Shown here: positions 25,717 through 35,291 of the stretch, piece after piece | Position numbering within the stretch: the first letter of the stretch is position 1 | Layout: each line of letters opens with the position of its first letter | Notes under the pieces: model-generated | Seen by the model: only the letters and a program-made list of their open reading frames with translations | The model's database searches: none | What the model was told of the DNA's origin: nothing | Program-made: the position numbers and the translations under genes | Assembly (NCBI GenBank): GCA_965223355.1 | Contig: CBDCWE010000003.1 | Location: 3,906,001-3,970,000, forward strand | From: Tectiglobus sp965223355 | GTDB taxonomy: Bacteria > Pseudomonadota > Alphaproteobacteria > Rhizobiales > Hyphomicrobiaceae | Direction: 5' to 3' | Length of the DNA: 64,000 nt

Positions 25717-27258
25717 ATGGCGCGCGCCGAAGCCGCGAGCAGCTCTGCCGGCCGGGCGGCGCACCCGAAGGGTTTTCGCCTGGCCGCGATCACGGTGGCG
25801 CTATTGCTCGCGCCTCTTATTCAGGTGTTCGATACATCGGTACTCAGTATCGCGCTGGTGCAAATGCAGGGCTCGCTGTCTGCAACGCAAGACCAGATCG
25901 CGTGGGTGCTGACATCCTATCTGATCGCGGTCGCCATCATGACGCCGCTGTGGGGTGCGGTCGGCGCAAAGTATGGGCGCAAGCCCGTGCTGTTGATCAC
26001 GATTGCCGGTTTCCTGGTGTTCTCGATCTTTGCCGGGATGTCGTCGACGCTTGAGGAAATGCTGGTCTATCGGTTTCTGCAGGGCGTCTTCGGGGCGGCG
26101 TTGATCCCCATCGCCCTGTCGGCGCTGCTGGCGGTTTATCCGCGCGAAGAGATCAGTGTGGCGATGGGCTGGTGGGGCATCGGCATCATGTTCGGCCCGG
26201 TGTTCGGGCCAACCATCGGCGGCTACCTGACGGAGTATTACAGCTGGCGGTGGGCGTTCTACATGAACGTCCCGATCTGCGTCCTCGCGTTTGTCATGAT
26301 CCTCACACTGGTCCCGCGCCCCGGCAATCGCGCCGCGCGAAAGTTCAATTTCTACGGGTTCGTGACGCTGGCGGTGGCGGTCGGATGTGCCCAGTTCGTA
26401 CTTGACCGGGGGCAACGGCTCGACTGGCTTCAATCGCCGCTAATCATTGCGTTTTGCCTCGTTAGCTTTGCGGCGCTGTGGCTGTTCGTCGTCAATTCGC
26501 TAACCTCGAAGATCCCGTTTCTCGACCCGCTGATCTTTGCCGACAAGAACTATCTGTCAGGCATCATCCTGCGGGTGCTGTTCGGGATCATGTTGTTTGG
26601 CAGTCTCGTGCTGGTGCCGCCGTTTCTGCAAACTCAGGGTGGCTATTCGCTGCTCGACAGCGGCTGGATCATGGCGCCGCGCGGTTTCGGTACAATGGTT
26701 GCCTCGATGTTCGTCGGCCGGCTGGTCAAGTACGTCGATCCTCGCCATGTGATCATCATCGGCATGCTGATCACGGCCTACACGATGTGGGAATTTTCGC
26801 AGTTTACCAGCGACATCGACCTGACTTGGGTGATCATCATCAACATCATTCAGGGCGTCGCCTTCGCCTGCTTTGTCATTCCGGTCAACACCGTTGCCTT
26901 TTCGACGCTGCCGGATGCCCAGCGCGATGCCGGCACATCGTTTTATGCGTTGTTGAATAACATTGGCCGCGGCATCGGGATCGCGCTGCTGGCGTCCTAT
27001 CTGGCCGGTCAATCGCAATCATCGAAGGCCGTTCTGAGCGCCCACGTCACCCCGTTTAACGATTTCATCGTGCATATCGGCCTGCCCAACGGCATGGACC
27101 TCGACAATCCGACGACGCTGGGGATGCTCGACAGAATTGTGCGCCAGCAAGCCGATCTCATAGCCTACATTGCCGACTTCCAGTTGCTGGGGTTGGTCAT
27201 TTTATGCTGCGTGCCGGTGGTGTTCGCGATGAACAAGCCTGCCCGCACGCCCGCCTGA
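25717..27258 (+). CDS. emrB: EmrB/QacA-family (DHA2) multidrug efflux MFS transporter
   Basis: A 513-residue proton-driven exporter with about 14 membrane helices. The DHA2 signatures are present: FDTSVLSIALVQMQGSLSA at helix 1, WGAVGAKYGRKPVL (motif A) after helix 2, RFLQGVFGAALIPIA, and motif C GIMFGPVFGPTIGGYL in helix 5. The ATG at 25717 follows the emrA TGA by one base; a longer overlapping frame is not conserved. The substrate may include hydrophobic drugs or toxins, controlled by the MarR protein of the operon. Confidence 0.94.
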   Translation: MARAEAASSSAGRAAHPKGFRLAAITVALLLAPLIQVFDTSVLSIALVQMQGSLSATQDQIAWVLTSYLIAVAIMTPLWGAVGAKYGRKPVLLITIAGFLVFSIFAGMSSTLEEMLVYRFLQGVFGAALIPIALSALLAVYPREEISVAMGWWGIGIMFGPVFGPTIGGYLTEYYSWRWAFYMNVPICVLAFVMILTLVPRPGNRAARKFNFYGFVTLAVAVGCAQFVLDRGQRLDWLQSPLIIAFCLVSFAALWLFVVNSLTSKIPFLDPLIFADKNYLSGIILRVLFGIMLFGSLVLVPPFLQTQGGYSLLDSGWIMAPRGFGTMVASMFVGRLVKYVDPRHVIIIGMLITAYTMWEFSQFTSDIDLTWVIIINIIQGVAFACFVIPVNTVAFSTLPDAQRDAGTSFYALLNNIGRGIGIALLASYLAGQSQSSKAVLSAHVTPFNDFIVHIGLPNGMDLDNPTTLGMLDRIVRQQADLIAYIADFQLLGLVILCCVPVVFAMNKPARTPA

Positions 27259-27281
27259 GGCGCGGGATGGCGGGCTGGTAT

Positions 27282-27412
27282 TAGATCATCGTGCTTTAAG
27301 TTGGAACCGCAATAGCGGTTCCAACTTAAAGCACGATGATCGCCACTTTAGAGGCGAGCAACCTGCCTTTATTCGGGATCGTTCCGATTCCGAATAAAGG
27401 CAGGTTGCTCTA
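27282..27412 (-). repeat. Repeat family B, copy 5
   Basis: Reverse-orientation full copy. Its right-end TA (27411-27412) lies in the TAG stop codon of smpB on the minus strand. It separates two convergent genes and could act as a two-way terminator. Confidence 0.92.
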
Positions 27413-27895
27413 GCCGCGGTCGCGCATGATGCGGGCCTTTTCGCGGTTCCAGTCGCGCTTTTTCGCGGTCTCGCGTTTGTCGTGCAACTTTTTGCCCTTG
27501 GCGATCGCGATCTTGATCTTGGCAATGCCGCGGGCATTGAAATAGAGCGCGGTCGGCACCAGCGTCATGCCGTCGCGCTCGACCGCCTGGGCGAGGCGGG
27601 CGATCTCGCGCTTGTGGAGCAGCAGCCGGCGCGGGCGCTTGGGCGCGTGCTGATAAAAGGCGCCGGCCTGCGCATATTCCGGGATGTTGGCGTTGATCAG
27701 GAAGATGCCGCCGTTCTCGACCGCGGCATAGCTTTCGGCAATATTGGCCTGGCCCTGGCGGAGGGATTTGACCTCGGTTCCGGTCAACTGCAGTCCGGCT
27801 TCAATGTCATCTTCAAGATGATACTCGAATCGCGCACGGCGGTTTTCCGCAACAAGGCCGCGCGCGGCGCCCTTCTTTTTCGCCGCCATCGCCAT
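27410..27895 (-). CDS. smpB: SsrA (tmRNA)-binding protein
   Basis: SmpB delivers tmRNA to stalled ribosomes. The 161-residue protein shows AENRRARFEYHLEDDIEAGL, TGTEVKSLRQGQANIAESYA, LLLHKREIARL, LVPTALYFNARGIAKIKIAI, and the basic C-terminal tail KGKKLHDKRETAKKRDWNRE that enters the mRNA channel. It follows dapA on the same strand after about 125 bp, a common arrangement in alphaproteobacteria. The stop codon is shared with a family B repeat. Confidence 0.97.
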   Translation of the reverse strand: MAMAAKKKGAARGLVAENRRARFEYHLEDDIEAGLQLTGTEVKSLRQGQANIAESYAAVENGGIFLINANIPEYAQAGAFYQHAPKRPRRLLLHKREIARLAQAVERDGMTLVPTALYFNARGIAKIKIAIAKGKKLHDKRETAKKRDWNREKARIMRDRG

Positions 27896-28020
27896 TCCAG
27901 TCTTTTTGGTTTTGTCTCACGCGGCACTGCGCCGCCCGTTCTCGGGCAGCGCACAGCATCGTTTGACCTGCTTGGGCACCGGGCTCAAACCGCCGCCCGA
28001 TCGTGGCTCACGGCGCTTTG

Positions 28021-28911
28021 TTACTCGGCCGCTGCCGCTTGCACAAGACCGGCGTGCGCCATCGCAGCATCGACGAGCTGTTTGGTTGCATCAGTTACAG
28101 GTGCCATCGGCAACCTTGCAAACCCGTCACCGAAACCGAGCTTGGAACAGGCATACTTGACCGGACCAGGGCTGGTTTCGGCGAACAAGGCATCATGCAG
28201 CGGCATCAGCCGGTCTTGGATCGCCAGCGCCGTCCTAAAGTCGCCGGCCAGCGTGGCGGCCTGGAACTGCGCACAAAGTGCCGGGGCCACGTTGGCCGTC
28301 ACTGAAATGCAGCCCTGGCCGCCGTGGGCGTTAAATCCGAGCGCCGTTGCATCCTCACCGGACAGCATCACGAAGTCGTCACCGCAGGCCTGGCGCTGCA
28401 GCGAGGCCCGGGCCATGTTGGCCGTTGCATCCTTGACGCCAACAACATTCTTGAGTTTGGCACAGCGCGCCATGGTGTCGACCTGCATGTCGGACACGGT
28501 CCGCGCCGGCACGTTGTAGAGCACAATCGGGATATCAACGGCATCGTGGATCGCCTCGATGTGGCGGAACAGACCGTCCTGCGTCGGCTTGTTGTAGTAG
28601 GGCATGACGACCAACACCGCATCGGCGCCGACCTCTTTGGCATGGCCGGCATAGTCGATCGCCTCGGCCGTCGCGTTCGAGCCGGCGCCGGCGATGACCG
28701 GCACGCGCTTGTTTGCCGTCTCAACGCAGATCTCCACGATGCGCTTGTGTTCATCGTGCGTTACGGTTGGGCTTTCGCCGGTCGTGCCGACCGGCACGAG
28801 GCCGTTTGAGCCCTGTTTGATCTGCCAGTCGACGAAGCGCGCGAACGTCGCCTCATCCAACGCGCCGTCCTTGAACGGCGTAATCAATGCCGGAAATGAG
28901 CCCTTGAACAT
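28021..28911 (-). CDS. dapA: 4-hydroxy-tetrahydrodipicolinate synthase
   Basis: DapA condenses pyruvate with aspartate semialdehyde, the first committed step to lysine and meso-diaminopimelate. The 296-residue TIM-barrel has FPALITPFKDGALDE at the start, LVPVGTTGESPTV, AGAGSNATAEAI, MPYYNKPTQDGLFRH, YNVPARTV and the Schiff-base lysine in VGVKDATANM. Two ATGs follow AAGGAGG; the second (28911) has the better spacing. The wall-related gene slt diverges upstream and smpB lies downstream. Confidence 0.95.
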   Translation of the reverse strand: MFKGSFPALITPFKDGALDEATFARFVDWQIKQGSNGLVPVGTTGESPTVTHDEHKRIVEICVETANKRVPVIAGAGSNATAEAIDYAGHAKEVGADAVLVVMPYYNKPTQDGLFRHIEAIHDAVDIPIVLYNVPARTVSDMQVDTMARCAKLKNVVGVKDATANMARASLQRQACGDDFVMLSGEDATALGFNAHGGQGCISVTANVAPALCAQFQAATLAGDFRTALAIQDRLMPLHDALFAETSPGPVKYACSKLGFGDGFARLPMAPVTDATKQLVDAAMAHAGLVQAAAAE

Positions 28912-28953
28912 CATGGTCCTCCTTGCGCCGTCCACCTTGCGTCGCAGCTCCAA

Positions 28954-29235
28954 GCCCCGATCTGACCGCCATTGCCTGCCGCCTGTTCGCGGTGCCTGGT
29001 GTCAACCGTTTCCACCGAATCGTCAAATTCGCGCAACTGCCATGCAAATTGCGCATTTGTCGTTGAATAAACCCTAAGCGCTTTGTTAGTGCGCCGCAAG
29101 GTCTGTTGGCGGCATCGCGAACCGGCCGAGCAAACGGCGGCTTATGGCTGGTGAACACCAAACCCAATGAAGCCGTGCCGGACAACACGCAATCGGGGGA
29201 GCAGCTTGTCCAGGTGGCTTAAGCTGCTTGGGACA
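28954..29235. other. Divergent promoter region between dapA and slt
   Basis: No gene is seen. The region should hold both promoters. Possible slt start codons at 29167 (ATG) and 29206 (TTG, with GGGGGAG 4 nt upstream) fall at its right end. Confidence 0.5.
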
Positions 29236-31485
29236 ATGCGACGGATCGGCCTATCAATCTACAGCGTGTTCCTACTTTGGGTGGTTTTGGCCGTGGCCGG
29301 GATCGCAACGCTCGCCCTTCATCTGGGCCCCGCCGACACCAACGGTGGCGAAGTCAATACGGTTCTGCAAGGGTCCGAGGAACAGGCCCCGACGGCCGTT
29401 AAGGAAAGCCTTCCCGAACAAGGGCCAAGCTCGCCGGCGTCAGGTGCACCGCCGCGCCTGCAGGCGGCGACACCATCCGGTGCCGGTGATGAGGCCAGCT
29501 ATCGCGCCCATGTCGGTGCGCGTGTGCGCGCGCTAGCGAAGCTCGATGTCTCGGATGACGACCGGGCGGCGTTCGCAGCCGTGCTTGCTGCGATCAGGCA
29601 GCAGGCGCCCGACACCGCGCGGCTTGCCGCCGACAAGATTTCAAGCGCGGCCGGCCGCAAGCTGGCGCGCTGGCTGATCCTGCGGGCCGGATTTGGTCGG
29701 CTCCGCGACTATCGCGCGTTTCTCGCCGACCATCCACGGTGGCCGGATCGCGCCCTGATCCGGCGGCGGCTGGAACAATCATTGTTCATCAATGGCGGCA
29801 ATGCCCGCGACATCCTCTCACATTTCAAGGACCGGGAGCCGGCATTCGGCGCCGGTTATGCGGCCATGGCATCGGCGCATCTGGCGCTCGAAAATACCGA
29901 CAAGGCGCGTGAACTGGCTGCCAAGGCTTGGTGCGGCGGCGGCATCGCCAACAGTCGCGAAGACGCCTTCCTGCAACGGTTCGCCAAACTCCTCGACCAC
30001 AAGGCTCATAGCTGCCGTCTCGATCGTTTGCTGGTTGACAACCTGCGCTGGAGATCGGCGCGCCGGCAGCGTGCGGTGGCGGTGCGACGTGTGATCAAGC
30101 TGCTCGACAAAAAGGACCAGAAAAGAGCGACAGCCCGGCTTGCTGCGTTCCTGCGTCAACGGGTGGCGCGCAAGTGGCTCAAGGCCGTACCGCAAGGCCA
30201 GCGCAAAGCTGATTGGGGCTTCCACTTCCAGTACATTCAGCATCTCCGGCTGGCCAACCGGCACAGCGCGGCCAGCAAACTGCTCAAGACCGTGCCGACG
30301 GATCCGGCCAAGCTTAGCAACGTCGATGCCTGGTGGGAGGAACGCCACGCCAACGCGCTGAATGCGCTGCAGGACAAACGGGCCGCGCTCGCCTACAAGT
30401 TGGTCGCCGACATTCGGCCCCAGGACGTCAATCTGGCCAAGGACCAGGCCTGGTTCGCCGGCTGGCTCGCCCTGCGCAAGCTCGGCCGGCCAAAGACGGC
30501 ATTGAAACATTTCAAACACATGCTGAGCCTGGTCGACGGCCCGCTCAGTTCATCGAAAGCGCATTACTGGCTCGGGCGCACCTATTCCGCCCTCAAACGC
30601 CATGACGATGCAGCACGCCACTACCAGGCCGGTGCCGGGTTTCGCGACACATTTCACGGGTTGCTCGCCAAGCAGACCTTTGAGCCGGATGACCGCGCTC
30701 TCGCCTTGCCGTTGCCGGCGATGCCCAATGATGAAACGGTGGCGGCCTTCATCGGTGATGAGGCGGTCAGGGCGGGTGTGATCGCGATCCGGGTCGGGCT
30801 CGCCCGCGGCCTCGTTTTGAAGTTCTTCCGCTCGCTCGCAAAAACCGCAAACAGCGAAGGCGAACTGGCATTGCTGGCGCAGCTTGCAGCCGAGCTTGGC
30901 GACGGCCAGCTGGAAGTGCGCACCGGCAAGACCGGCATTGCCCGCGGCTTCAATCTCTACATCTATTCCTATCCGCTGACATATCTGCCGAAATACGAGC
31001 CGCTGCGCGCGCCGCCCGAGCGGGCCGTCGTGCTCGCCATCGGCCGCCAGGAAAGTGAGTTCAACACCCGCATCGTGTCGGGAGCCGGTGCGCGCGGCAT
31101 TTTGCAGGTCATGCCGGTTACGGCGCGCCATGTCTGTCGTCAATACAAGATCAAATGCCAGCTCCGCGATCTGATTGGTAAGCCGGCCCACAACACCCGC
31201 ATCGCGACGGCCTACATTGCCGACCGGACCGATGAGTTCGCCGGCAGCTACATCCTCGCGTTTGCCGGCTATAATGCCGGGCCCGGGCGCACGCGCCAGT
31301 GGTTGCGCAAGATCGGTGATCCGCGCAAGAAAGGCGTGCAACCGCTCGACTGGATTTACCGCATCCCGTTCTACGAGACCCGCACTTACGTCCAGAAAGT
31401 GCTATCAAACGTCCAGGTCTATCGGGCCCGTCTCGGCCTCAAGCACCCGGTCCGGCTCCTTGATGACATCAACCGCGCGCGCTGA
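29236..31485 (+). CDS. slt: Soluble-type lytic murein transglycosylase
   Basis: This enzyme cleaves glycan strands of peptidoglycan with formation of 1,6-anhydro ends. The product is about 749 residues. An N-terminal membrane/signal segment (SIYSVFLLWVVLAVAGIATL) is followed by a Pro/Ser-rich linker, a long alpha-superhelical region (to about residue 590) and a C-terminal SLT domain with the catalytic Glu in GRQESEFNTRIVSGAGARGI, then QVMPVTA and FAGYNAGPGRTRQWL. Upstream starts at 29167 and 29206 would add a basic N terminus; the TTG at 29206 has the best ribosome-binding site, so the start is uncertain. Confidence 0.93.
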   Translation: MRRIGLSIYSVFLLWVVLAVAGIATLALHLGPADTNGGEVNTVLQGSEEQAPTAVKESLPEQGPSSPASGAPPRLQAATPSGAGDEASYRAHVGARVRALAKLDVSDDDRAAFAAVLAAIRQQAPDTARLAADKISSAAGRKLARWLILRAGFGRLRDYRAFLADHPRWPDRALIRRRLEQSLFINGGNARDILSHFKDREPAFGAGYAAMASAHLALENTDKARELAAKAWCGGGIANSREDAFLQRFAKLLDHKAHSCRLDRLLVDNLRWRSARRQRAVAVRRVIKLLDKKDQKRATARLAAFLRQRVARKWLKAVPQGQRKADWGFHFQYIQHLRLANRHSAASKLLKTVPTDPAKLSNVDAWWEERHANALNALQDKRAALAYKLVADIRPQDVNLAKDQAWFAGWLALRKLGRPKTALKHFKHMLSLVDGPLSSSKAHYWLGRTYSALKRHDDAARHYQAGAGFRDTFHGLLAKQTFEPDDRALALPLPAMPNDETVAAFIGDEAVRAGVIAIRVGLARGLVLKFFRSLAKTANSEGELALLAQLAAELGDGQLEVRTGKTGIARGFNLYIYSYPLTYLPKYEPLRAPPERAVVLAIGRQESEFNTRIVSGAGARGILQVMPVTARHVCRQYKIKCQLRDLIGKPAHNTRIATAYIADRTDEFAGSYILAFAGYNAGPGRTRQWLRKIGDPRKKGVQPLDWIYRIPFYETRTYVQKVLSNVQVYRARLGLKHPVRLLDDINRAR

Positions 31486-31696
31486 TGGGGCTGGAAATGC
31501 CGTTGCAGCCTCGTTATAGCCTTGCAGGCTGAGCGCGAACCGGCGGCCCGCGGCCCCGCCGGGCCAGCCAAGGATCATGATCTCGTGGGCGGTCGGTCGG
31601 GCCAGCGGTATGGTTCGTGCTCGCACTGAAAGGCTATCGGCTCCGGCCCCGAGCAATCGACGTTTTCAACGAATGCTGTGCCCAGCAACGCCAGGC

Positions 31697-31744
31697 GCAA
31701 TGGGCGGCAAACGCAATGGGCGGCAAACGCAATGAGCGGTAAAG
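31697..31744. repeat. 16-bp tandem repeat carrying the start codon, three units
   Basis: Units GCAATGGGCGGCAAAC (twice) and GCAATGAGCGGTAAAG. Each contains an ATG in a different reading frame; the third is used as the start of the hydrolase gene. Confidence 0.9.
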
Positions 31745-32616
31745 ATGAGCAGAATTGGCGCGATATCTCGATGACGTCGCGCGACGGCCTGACGTTGTAC
31801 GGCCGCCACTATGTGGCCGCCAACGCGCGCCGCCGACCGGTTCTGTGTCTGGCCGGATTGACGCGCAATTCGCGCGACTTTCATGTCATCGCCACGGCGC
31901 TTTCGGGCGGCAACGGGCCGACCCGCGACGTCTATACGTTCGATATGCGCGGACGCGGGCAATCCGACCATTCGCCGAGTTGGAAGGACTACGCGGTGCC
32001 GGTCGAACTGCTCGACGTCCAGGACTTCATGGCCGCCCAGCACTTGCACAAGGCGGCGGTCATCGGCACCTCGCGCGGTGGCATTGTTGCCATGGTGATG
32101 GCCGCGGTGCAGCCGGCGCTGATCGGTGCGGTGGTGCTCAACGACATCGGACCGGTGATCGATCATGCCGGGCTGACACGGATTTCGCGATATGTCGGCA
32201 AGACGCCGGTGCCCCGGAACTGGGACGATGCGGCCCGGCTCGTGAAAAGCGCCAACGCCGATATGTTTCCGGCCGTCGCCGATCATGAATGGATGGACCT
32301 GGCGCGCCAGTTCTTCAATGATCGAAACGGCCGGCCGGTGGCCGGCTACGATGCCAAGCTGGCGCGCGCATTTTCGCTCGCCGACGGGCCGATACCGGAG
32401 CTTTGGGCGCAGTTTCAAGCTTTGAAGAAGGTGCCCTGTCTCGTCGTGCGCGGCGCGCTGTCGGATCTTCTCGGCGCCGCGACCGTCACCAAGATGCAGC
32501 AGCGCCATCCCAACTGCGGCGCGATTGTCGTCGAAGGCCAGGGCCATGCGCCGTTGCTGCGCGATCAACCGACAATTGATGAGATCGGCAGGTTTCTGGC
32601 CGCGGCCGATGATTGA
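31732..32616 (+). CDS. Alpha/beta hydrolase
   Basis: From the ATG at 31732 this gives 294 residues with an alpha/beta-hydrolase core: CLAGLTRNSRDFHVIATAL as the oxyanion region, the nucleophile in VIGTSRGGIVAMVMA near residue 105, and a C-terminal GQGHAPLLRD with the catalytic His. There is no signal peptide. The longer frame from 31678 runs through the 16-bp tandem repeat and is probably not translated. Substrate unknown. The FAD oxidoreductase starts 29 bp downstream on the same strand, suggesting an operon. Confidence 0.87.
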   Translation: MSGKDEQNWRDISMTSRDGLTLYGRHYVAANARRRPVLCLAGLTRNSRDFHVIATALSGGNGPTRDVYTFDMRGRGQSDHSPSWKDYAVPVELLDVQDFMAAQHLHKAAVIGTSRGGIVAMVMAAVQPALIGAVVLNDIGPVIDHAGLTRISRYVGKTPVPRNWDDAARLVKSANADMFPAVADHEWMDLARQFFNDRNGRPVAGYDAKLARAFSLADGPIPELWAQFQALKKVPCLVVRGALSDLLGAATVTKMQQRHPNCGAIVVEGQGHAPLLRDQPTIDEIGRFLAAADD

Positions 32617-32645
32617 GACTGGATTGAGACTGGAATGGCGGAGAG

Positions 32646-33989
32646 ATGTCGTCGATGATCACAGAAGCAAGCCCGGTGGAATTCGATGACGGCCTGCCTG
32701 TACAATCCGACGTTGTCGTGATTGGTGGCGGGATTGCTGGCATCGCGACCGCCTATTACCTCGCCCGCCAAGGCATTGCCGTAACGGTTTGCGAGAAGGG
32801 CCGGGTTGCCGGCGAACAATCGAGCCGCAACTGGGGCTGGGTGCGCCAACAGGGGCGTGATCCGGCCGAACTGCCGATCATGATGGAGGCCATCCGGCTG
32901 TGGCGCGGGCTGGCGCAGGAAACCGGCGAGGCGGATTTGTCGTTCGTGCCCTCGGGCTGCCTCTATCTTGCCGCCAGCGAACAGCAACTCGCGAAGTATG
33001 CCGCGTGGTATGACATTGCGCTCGCCCATCAATTGCCGACCAAGATGCTGACGGGCGCTGAGATCCGTTCGCGTTACCCGGGCGTTGCGGGCGACTTTGC
33101 CGGCGGCATGGTCACGGAAAGCGACGGGCGGGCCGAGCCGTTTGTCGCCGTGCCGGCGCTGGCCCGGGCGGCGCGCCGAGCCGGCGCCATCGTGCGTGAG
33201 AACTGCGCCGCGCGCGCGCTGGATGTGGCCGGCGGCCAGATTTCGGGGGTCTTTACGGAAGCCGGGCGGATCGGATGTGAAAAGGTGGTGCTGGCAGCCG
33301 GCGTCTGGTCAACGCACTTTGCTCACAATCACGGCCTCTCCGTGGCCCAGCTGGCGGTGCGTTCAACGGTTGCGCGGACCACCGCCGTCGACGTCGACCT
33401 CGGGCCCAATATATCGTTGCCGGGCCTGGCCGCCCGCAAGCGCGACGATGGCGGCTATTCCGTGTCGTCCGGTGATCTCGCGGAACACTTCCTGTCGCCC
33501 GCATCATTTCGCCATCTGCCGAAGTTTCTCAAGCTGTTGCGCAGATCGGCCAAGGATGTGCGCATTCGGTTCAACGCGCCAAACGGCTTTCCCGGAACAT
33601 GGGCGATGCGCCGGCGTTGGAGCGGCGATGACATCTCGCCGTTCGAGCAAATGCGTGTCGTCAACCCGGCGCCGTCGCCGGAGGTTGTGCGGCGCATCAA
33701 GGCGCGGTTGCCCGGCCGCCTGCCGGCGCTCGCCAACGCCGGCATAGCGCAAGCATGGGCCGGCATGATTGACGTGACGCCGGATGCCGTGCCGTTCCTT
33801 GGCGAGGCGCATAACCGGCCGGGCCTGTTCTTTGCGACCGGGCTCAGCGGTCACGGCTTCGGCATCGGGCCGGCGGTCGGGCGCCTTTGTGCAGACCTCG
33901 TTGCCGGCAAGTCGCCCGGCTACGATCTCAACCGCTTTCGCTCGTCACGCTTCGAAGACGGCAGCGAGATCGTGCCGGGGCCCTATTAG
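32646..33989 (+). CDS. FAD-dependent oxidoreductase (DAO family)
   Basis: A 447-residue flavoprotein. The dinucleotide-binding GGGIAG at residues ~27-32 (VVVIGGGIAGIATAYYLARQ) starts a D-amino-acid-oxidase/glycine-oxidase-type fold. GEQSSRNWGWVRQQGRDPAE near residue 57, VLAAGVWSTHFAHNHG and the C-terminal FATGLSGHGFGIGPAVGRLC fit the family. GGCGGAGAG lies just before the ATG. The family oxidises amines or amino acids; the substrate here is unknown. It follows a hydrolase by 29 bp. Confidence 0.88.
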   Translation: MSSMITEASPVEFDDGLPVQSDVVVIGGGIAGIATAYYLARQGIAVTVCEKGRVAGEQSSRNWGWVRQQGRDPAELPIMMEAIRLWRGLAQETGEADLSFVPSGCLYLAASEQQLAKYAAWYDIALAHQLPTKMLTGAEIRSRYPGVAGDFAGGMVTESDGRAEPFVAVPALARAARRAGAIVRENCAARALDVAGGQISGVFTEAGRIGCEKVVLAAGVWSTHFAHNHGLSVAQLAVRSTVARTTAVDVDLGPNISLPGLAARKRDDGGYSVSSGDLAEHFLSPASFRHLPKFLKLLRRSAKDVRIRFNAPNGFPGTWAMRRRWSGDDISPFEQMRVVNPAPSPEVVRRIKARLPGRLPALANAGIAQAWAGMIDVTPDAVPFLGEAHNRPGLFFATGLSGHGFGIGPAVGRLCADLVAGKSPGYDLNRFRSSRFEDGSEIVPGPY

Positions 33990-34068
33990 GCCGTTTTGGC
34001 CTTGTCGCGTTTCAGAGTGAGCCGGAACCATGGCGCTGCCAATCCGCCTCGGGCGGAAATGGTCTTAG

Positions 34069-34236
34069 GAAACCTCTGATCATGTTCGGGGTCCAGGGGA
34101 TCATCCCCTGGTCGGGGTGTTTGAGGGGCTGAAAGCCCCTCAAGGATCGCCGCAGGGCGGCGATATGTTAAGGGCGCTGCCCTAACGATCCCGCCAAAGG
34201 GCATTGCCCTTTGGAAACCCGTGGCTTGTTGAGAGA
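34069..34236 (-). repeat. Repeat family A, copy 2
   Basis: Reverse-orientation copy of the five-hairpin element, between convergent genes. The left end reads AACCTCTGATCATG and the right end GGCTTGTTGAGAG, matching the imperfect terminal inversion seen in other copies. Confidence 0.9.
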
Positions 34237-34240
34237 ATTC

Positions 34241-35053
34241 CTAATAAACCCGGATCGGGAAGAATTTGTCCACCAGTTCCTGAAAGCGCCCATTGGATTG
34301 CAGGCGCGCGAGCGACTGGTTGAGCATCAATCGCATCTGATTGTCGGATTTGCGGACCACCATCACCAGCCCGTCGCCGAAATATTTCGGCTCAAAATAA
34401 GGTCCGCCGCGCAGGCTGCAGCATGCCTTTGAACTGGTCCCGTTGGCCCAGAACACCAATCCAATGCCATCATCGAACACGGCGTCGACTTTGCCGGTCT
34501 GAACGGCCTGCCGCGCCAGCTCAGGCGTATCGAACGGCATGATCTTGGCGTTGCGGAAGAAGGCGATGAGATACGCTTCATGGGCGCTGCCGCGGACAAC
34601 GGCAACACTGCGCCCGTCAAGCCCGCTCGGTGTGGTCGCAAACTGCGGCGCCGAGCGCTGCACCGCGAACCGGCCCGGCGTGTAGAAATATCGGTTTGAA
34701 AAGGCAAATGAGCGGGCCAGTTTGGCCGTTGCCCGGTGCGCCGCAATGACCACATCTGCGCTGTCGTTGCGCACAGCTTGGAGCAGCTTATCCCAGGCCA
34801 GGGCTTTGACGTCACAGGCAATCGACAGATCCTGGCAAATCGCGCGCGCCAGGTCGACGTTGAAACCGGTTAGCGTGTTGTCTTCATCAAGTGCATTGAA
34901 CGGCGGAAAGTCGTTGGCGGTGACAAACCGAATGAGAACCCGCTGCGCCGGATCAGCGGCGGGCTCCATCGCCGTCCGGTTCTGCGCGGTAGCGCCCGCA
35001 GCGCCGATCGCCACGACCATTATCCCCGCCAGCAGCTGTCGCAGATGGGCCAT
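34241..35053 (-). CDS. Periplasmic solute-binding protein, family 3
   Basis: About 270 residues with a signal peptide (MAHLRQLLAGIMVVAIGAAG, cut near AQ-NRT) and a type II periplasmic-binding fold (FVTANDFPPFNALDEDNTLT, GFNVDLARAICQDL, DVVIAAHRATAKLARSFAFS, GLDGRSVAVVRGSAHEAYL, LARLQSNGRFQELVDKFF). Two Cys (ACCSLRGGPY) could form a disulfide. The ATG at 35053 was preferred; one at 35077 adds eight residues. No permease or ATPase is adjacent, so it may serve an ABC importer elsewhere or have a sensory role. Confidence 0.87.
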   Translation of the reverse strand: MAHLRQLLAGIMVVAIGAAGATAQNRTAMEPAADPAQRVLIRFVTANDFPPFNALDEDNTLTGFNVDLARAICQDLSIACDVKALAWDKLLQAVRNDSADVVIAAHRATAKLARSFAFSNRYFYTPGRFAVQRSAPQFATTPSGLDGRSVAVVRGSAHEAYLIAFFRNAKIMPFDTPELARQAVQTGKVDAVFDDGIGLVFWANGTSSKACCSLRGGPYFEPKYFGDGLVMVVRKSDNQMRLMLNQSLARLQSNGRFQELVDKFFPIRVY

Positions 35054-35291
35054 CCGCACGCCGAGGTCTCCAATCACCGTGTCACTACCCCTGCGATTAT
35101 CGTCTTTGAGGCTGCCCCCGAACCATCCCGCTCCCGCCTCCGTCCACCCACAGGCCAGGGTCTCACGGGCTACCGGGCGGCGGCCGGGCGCGGGCCGGGA
35201 TGCAGACCCGCCTCACGCCGAAGAGATCTAGACCGAGGACCGCGGTCAAGGCAAGCGCCCGACCGTTGCCCGACCCAACCCAACAACCATC

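Noticed and set aside
31405..31656. Minus-strand ORF overlapping the slt end
   Set aside because: More than a third of it overlaps conserved slt sequence antisense and it lacks family support.
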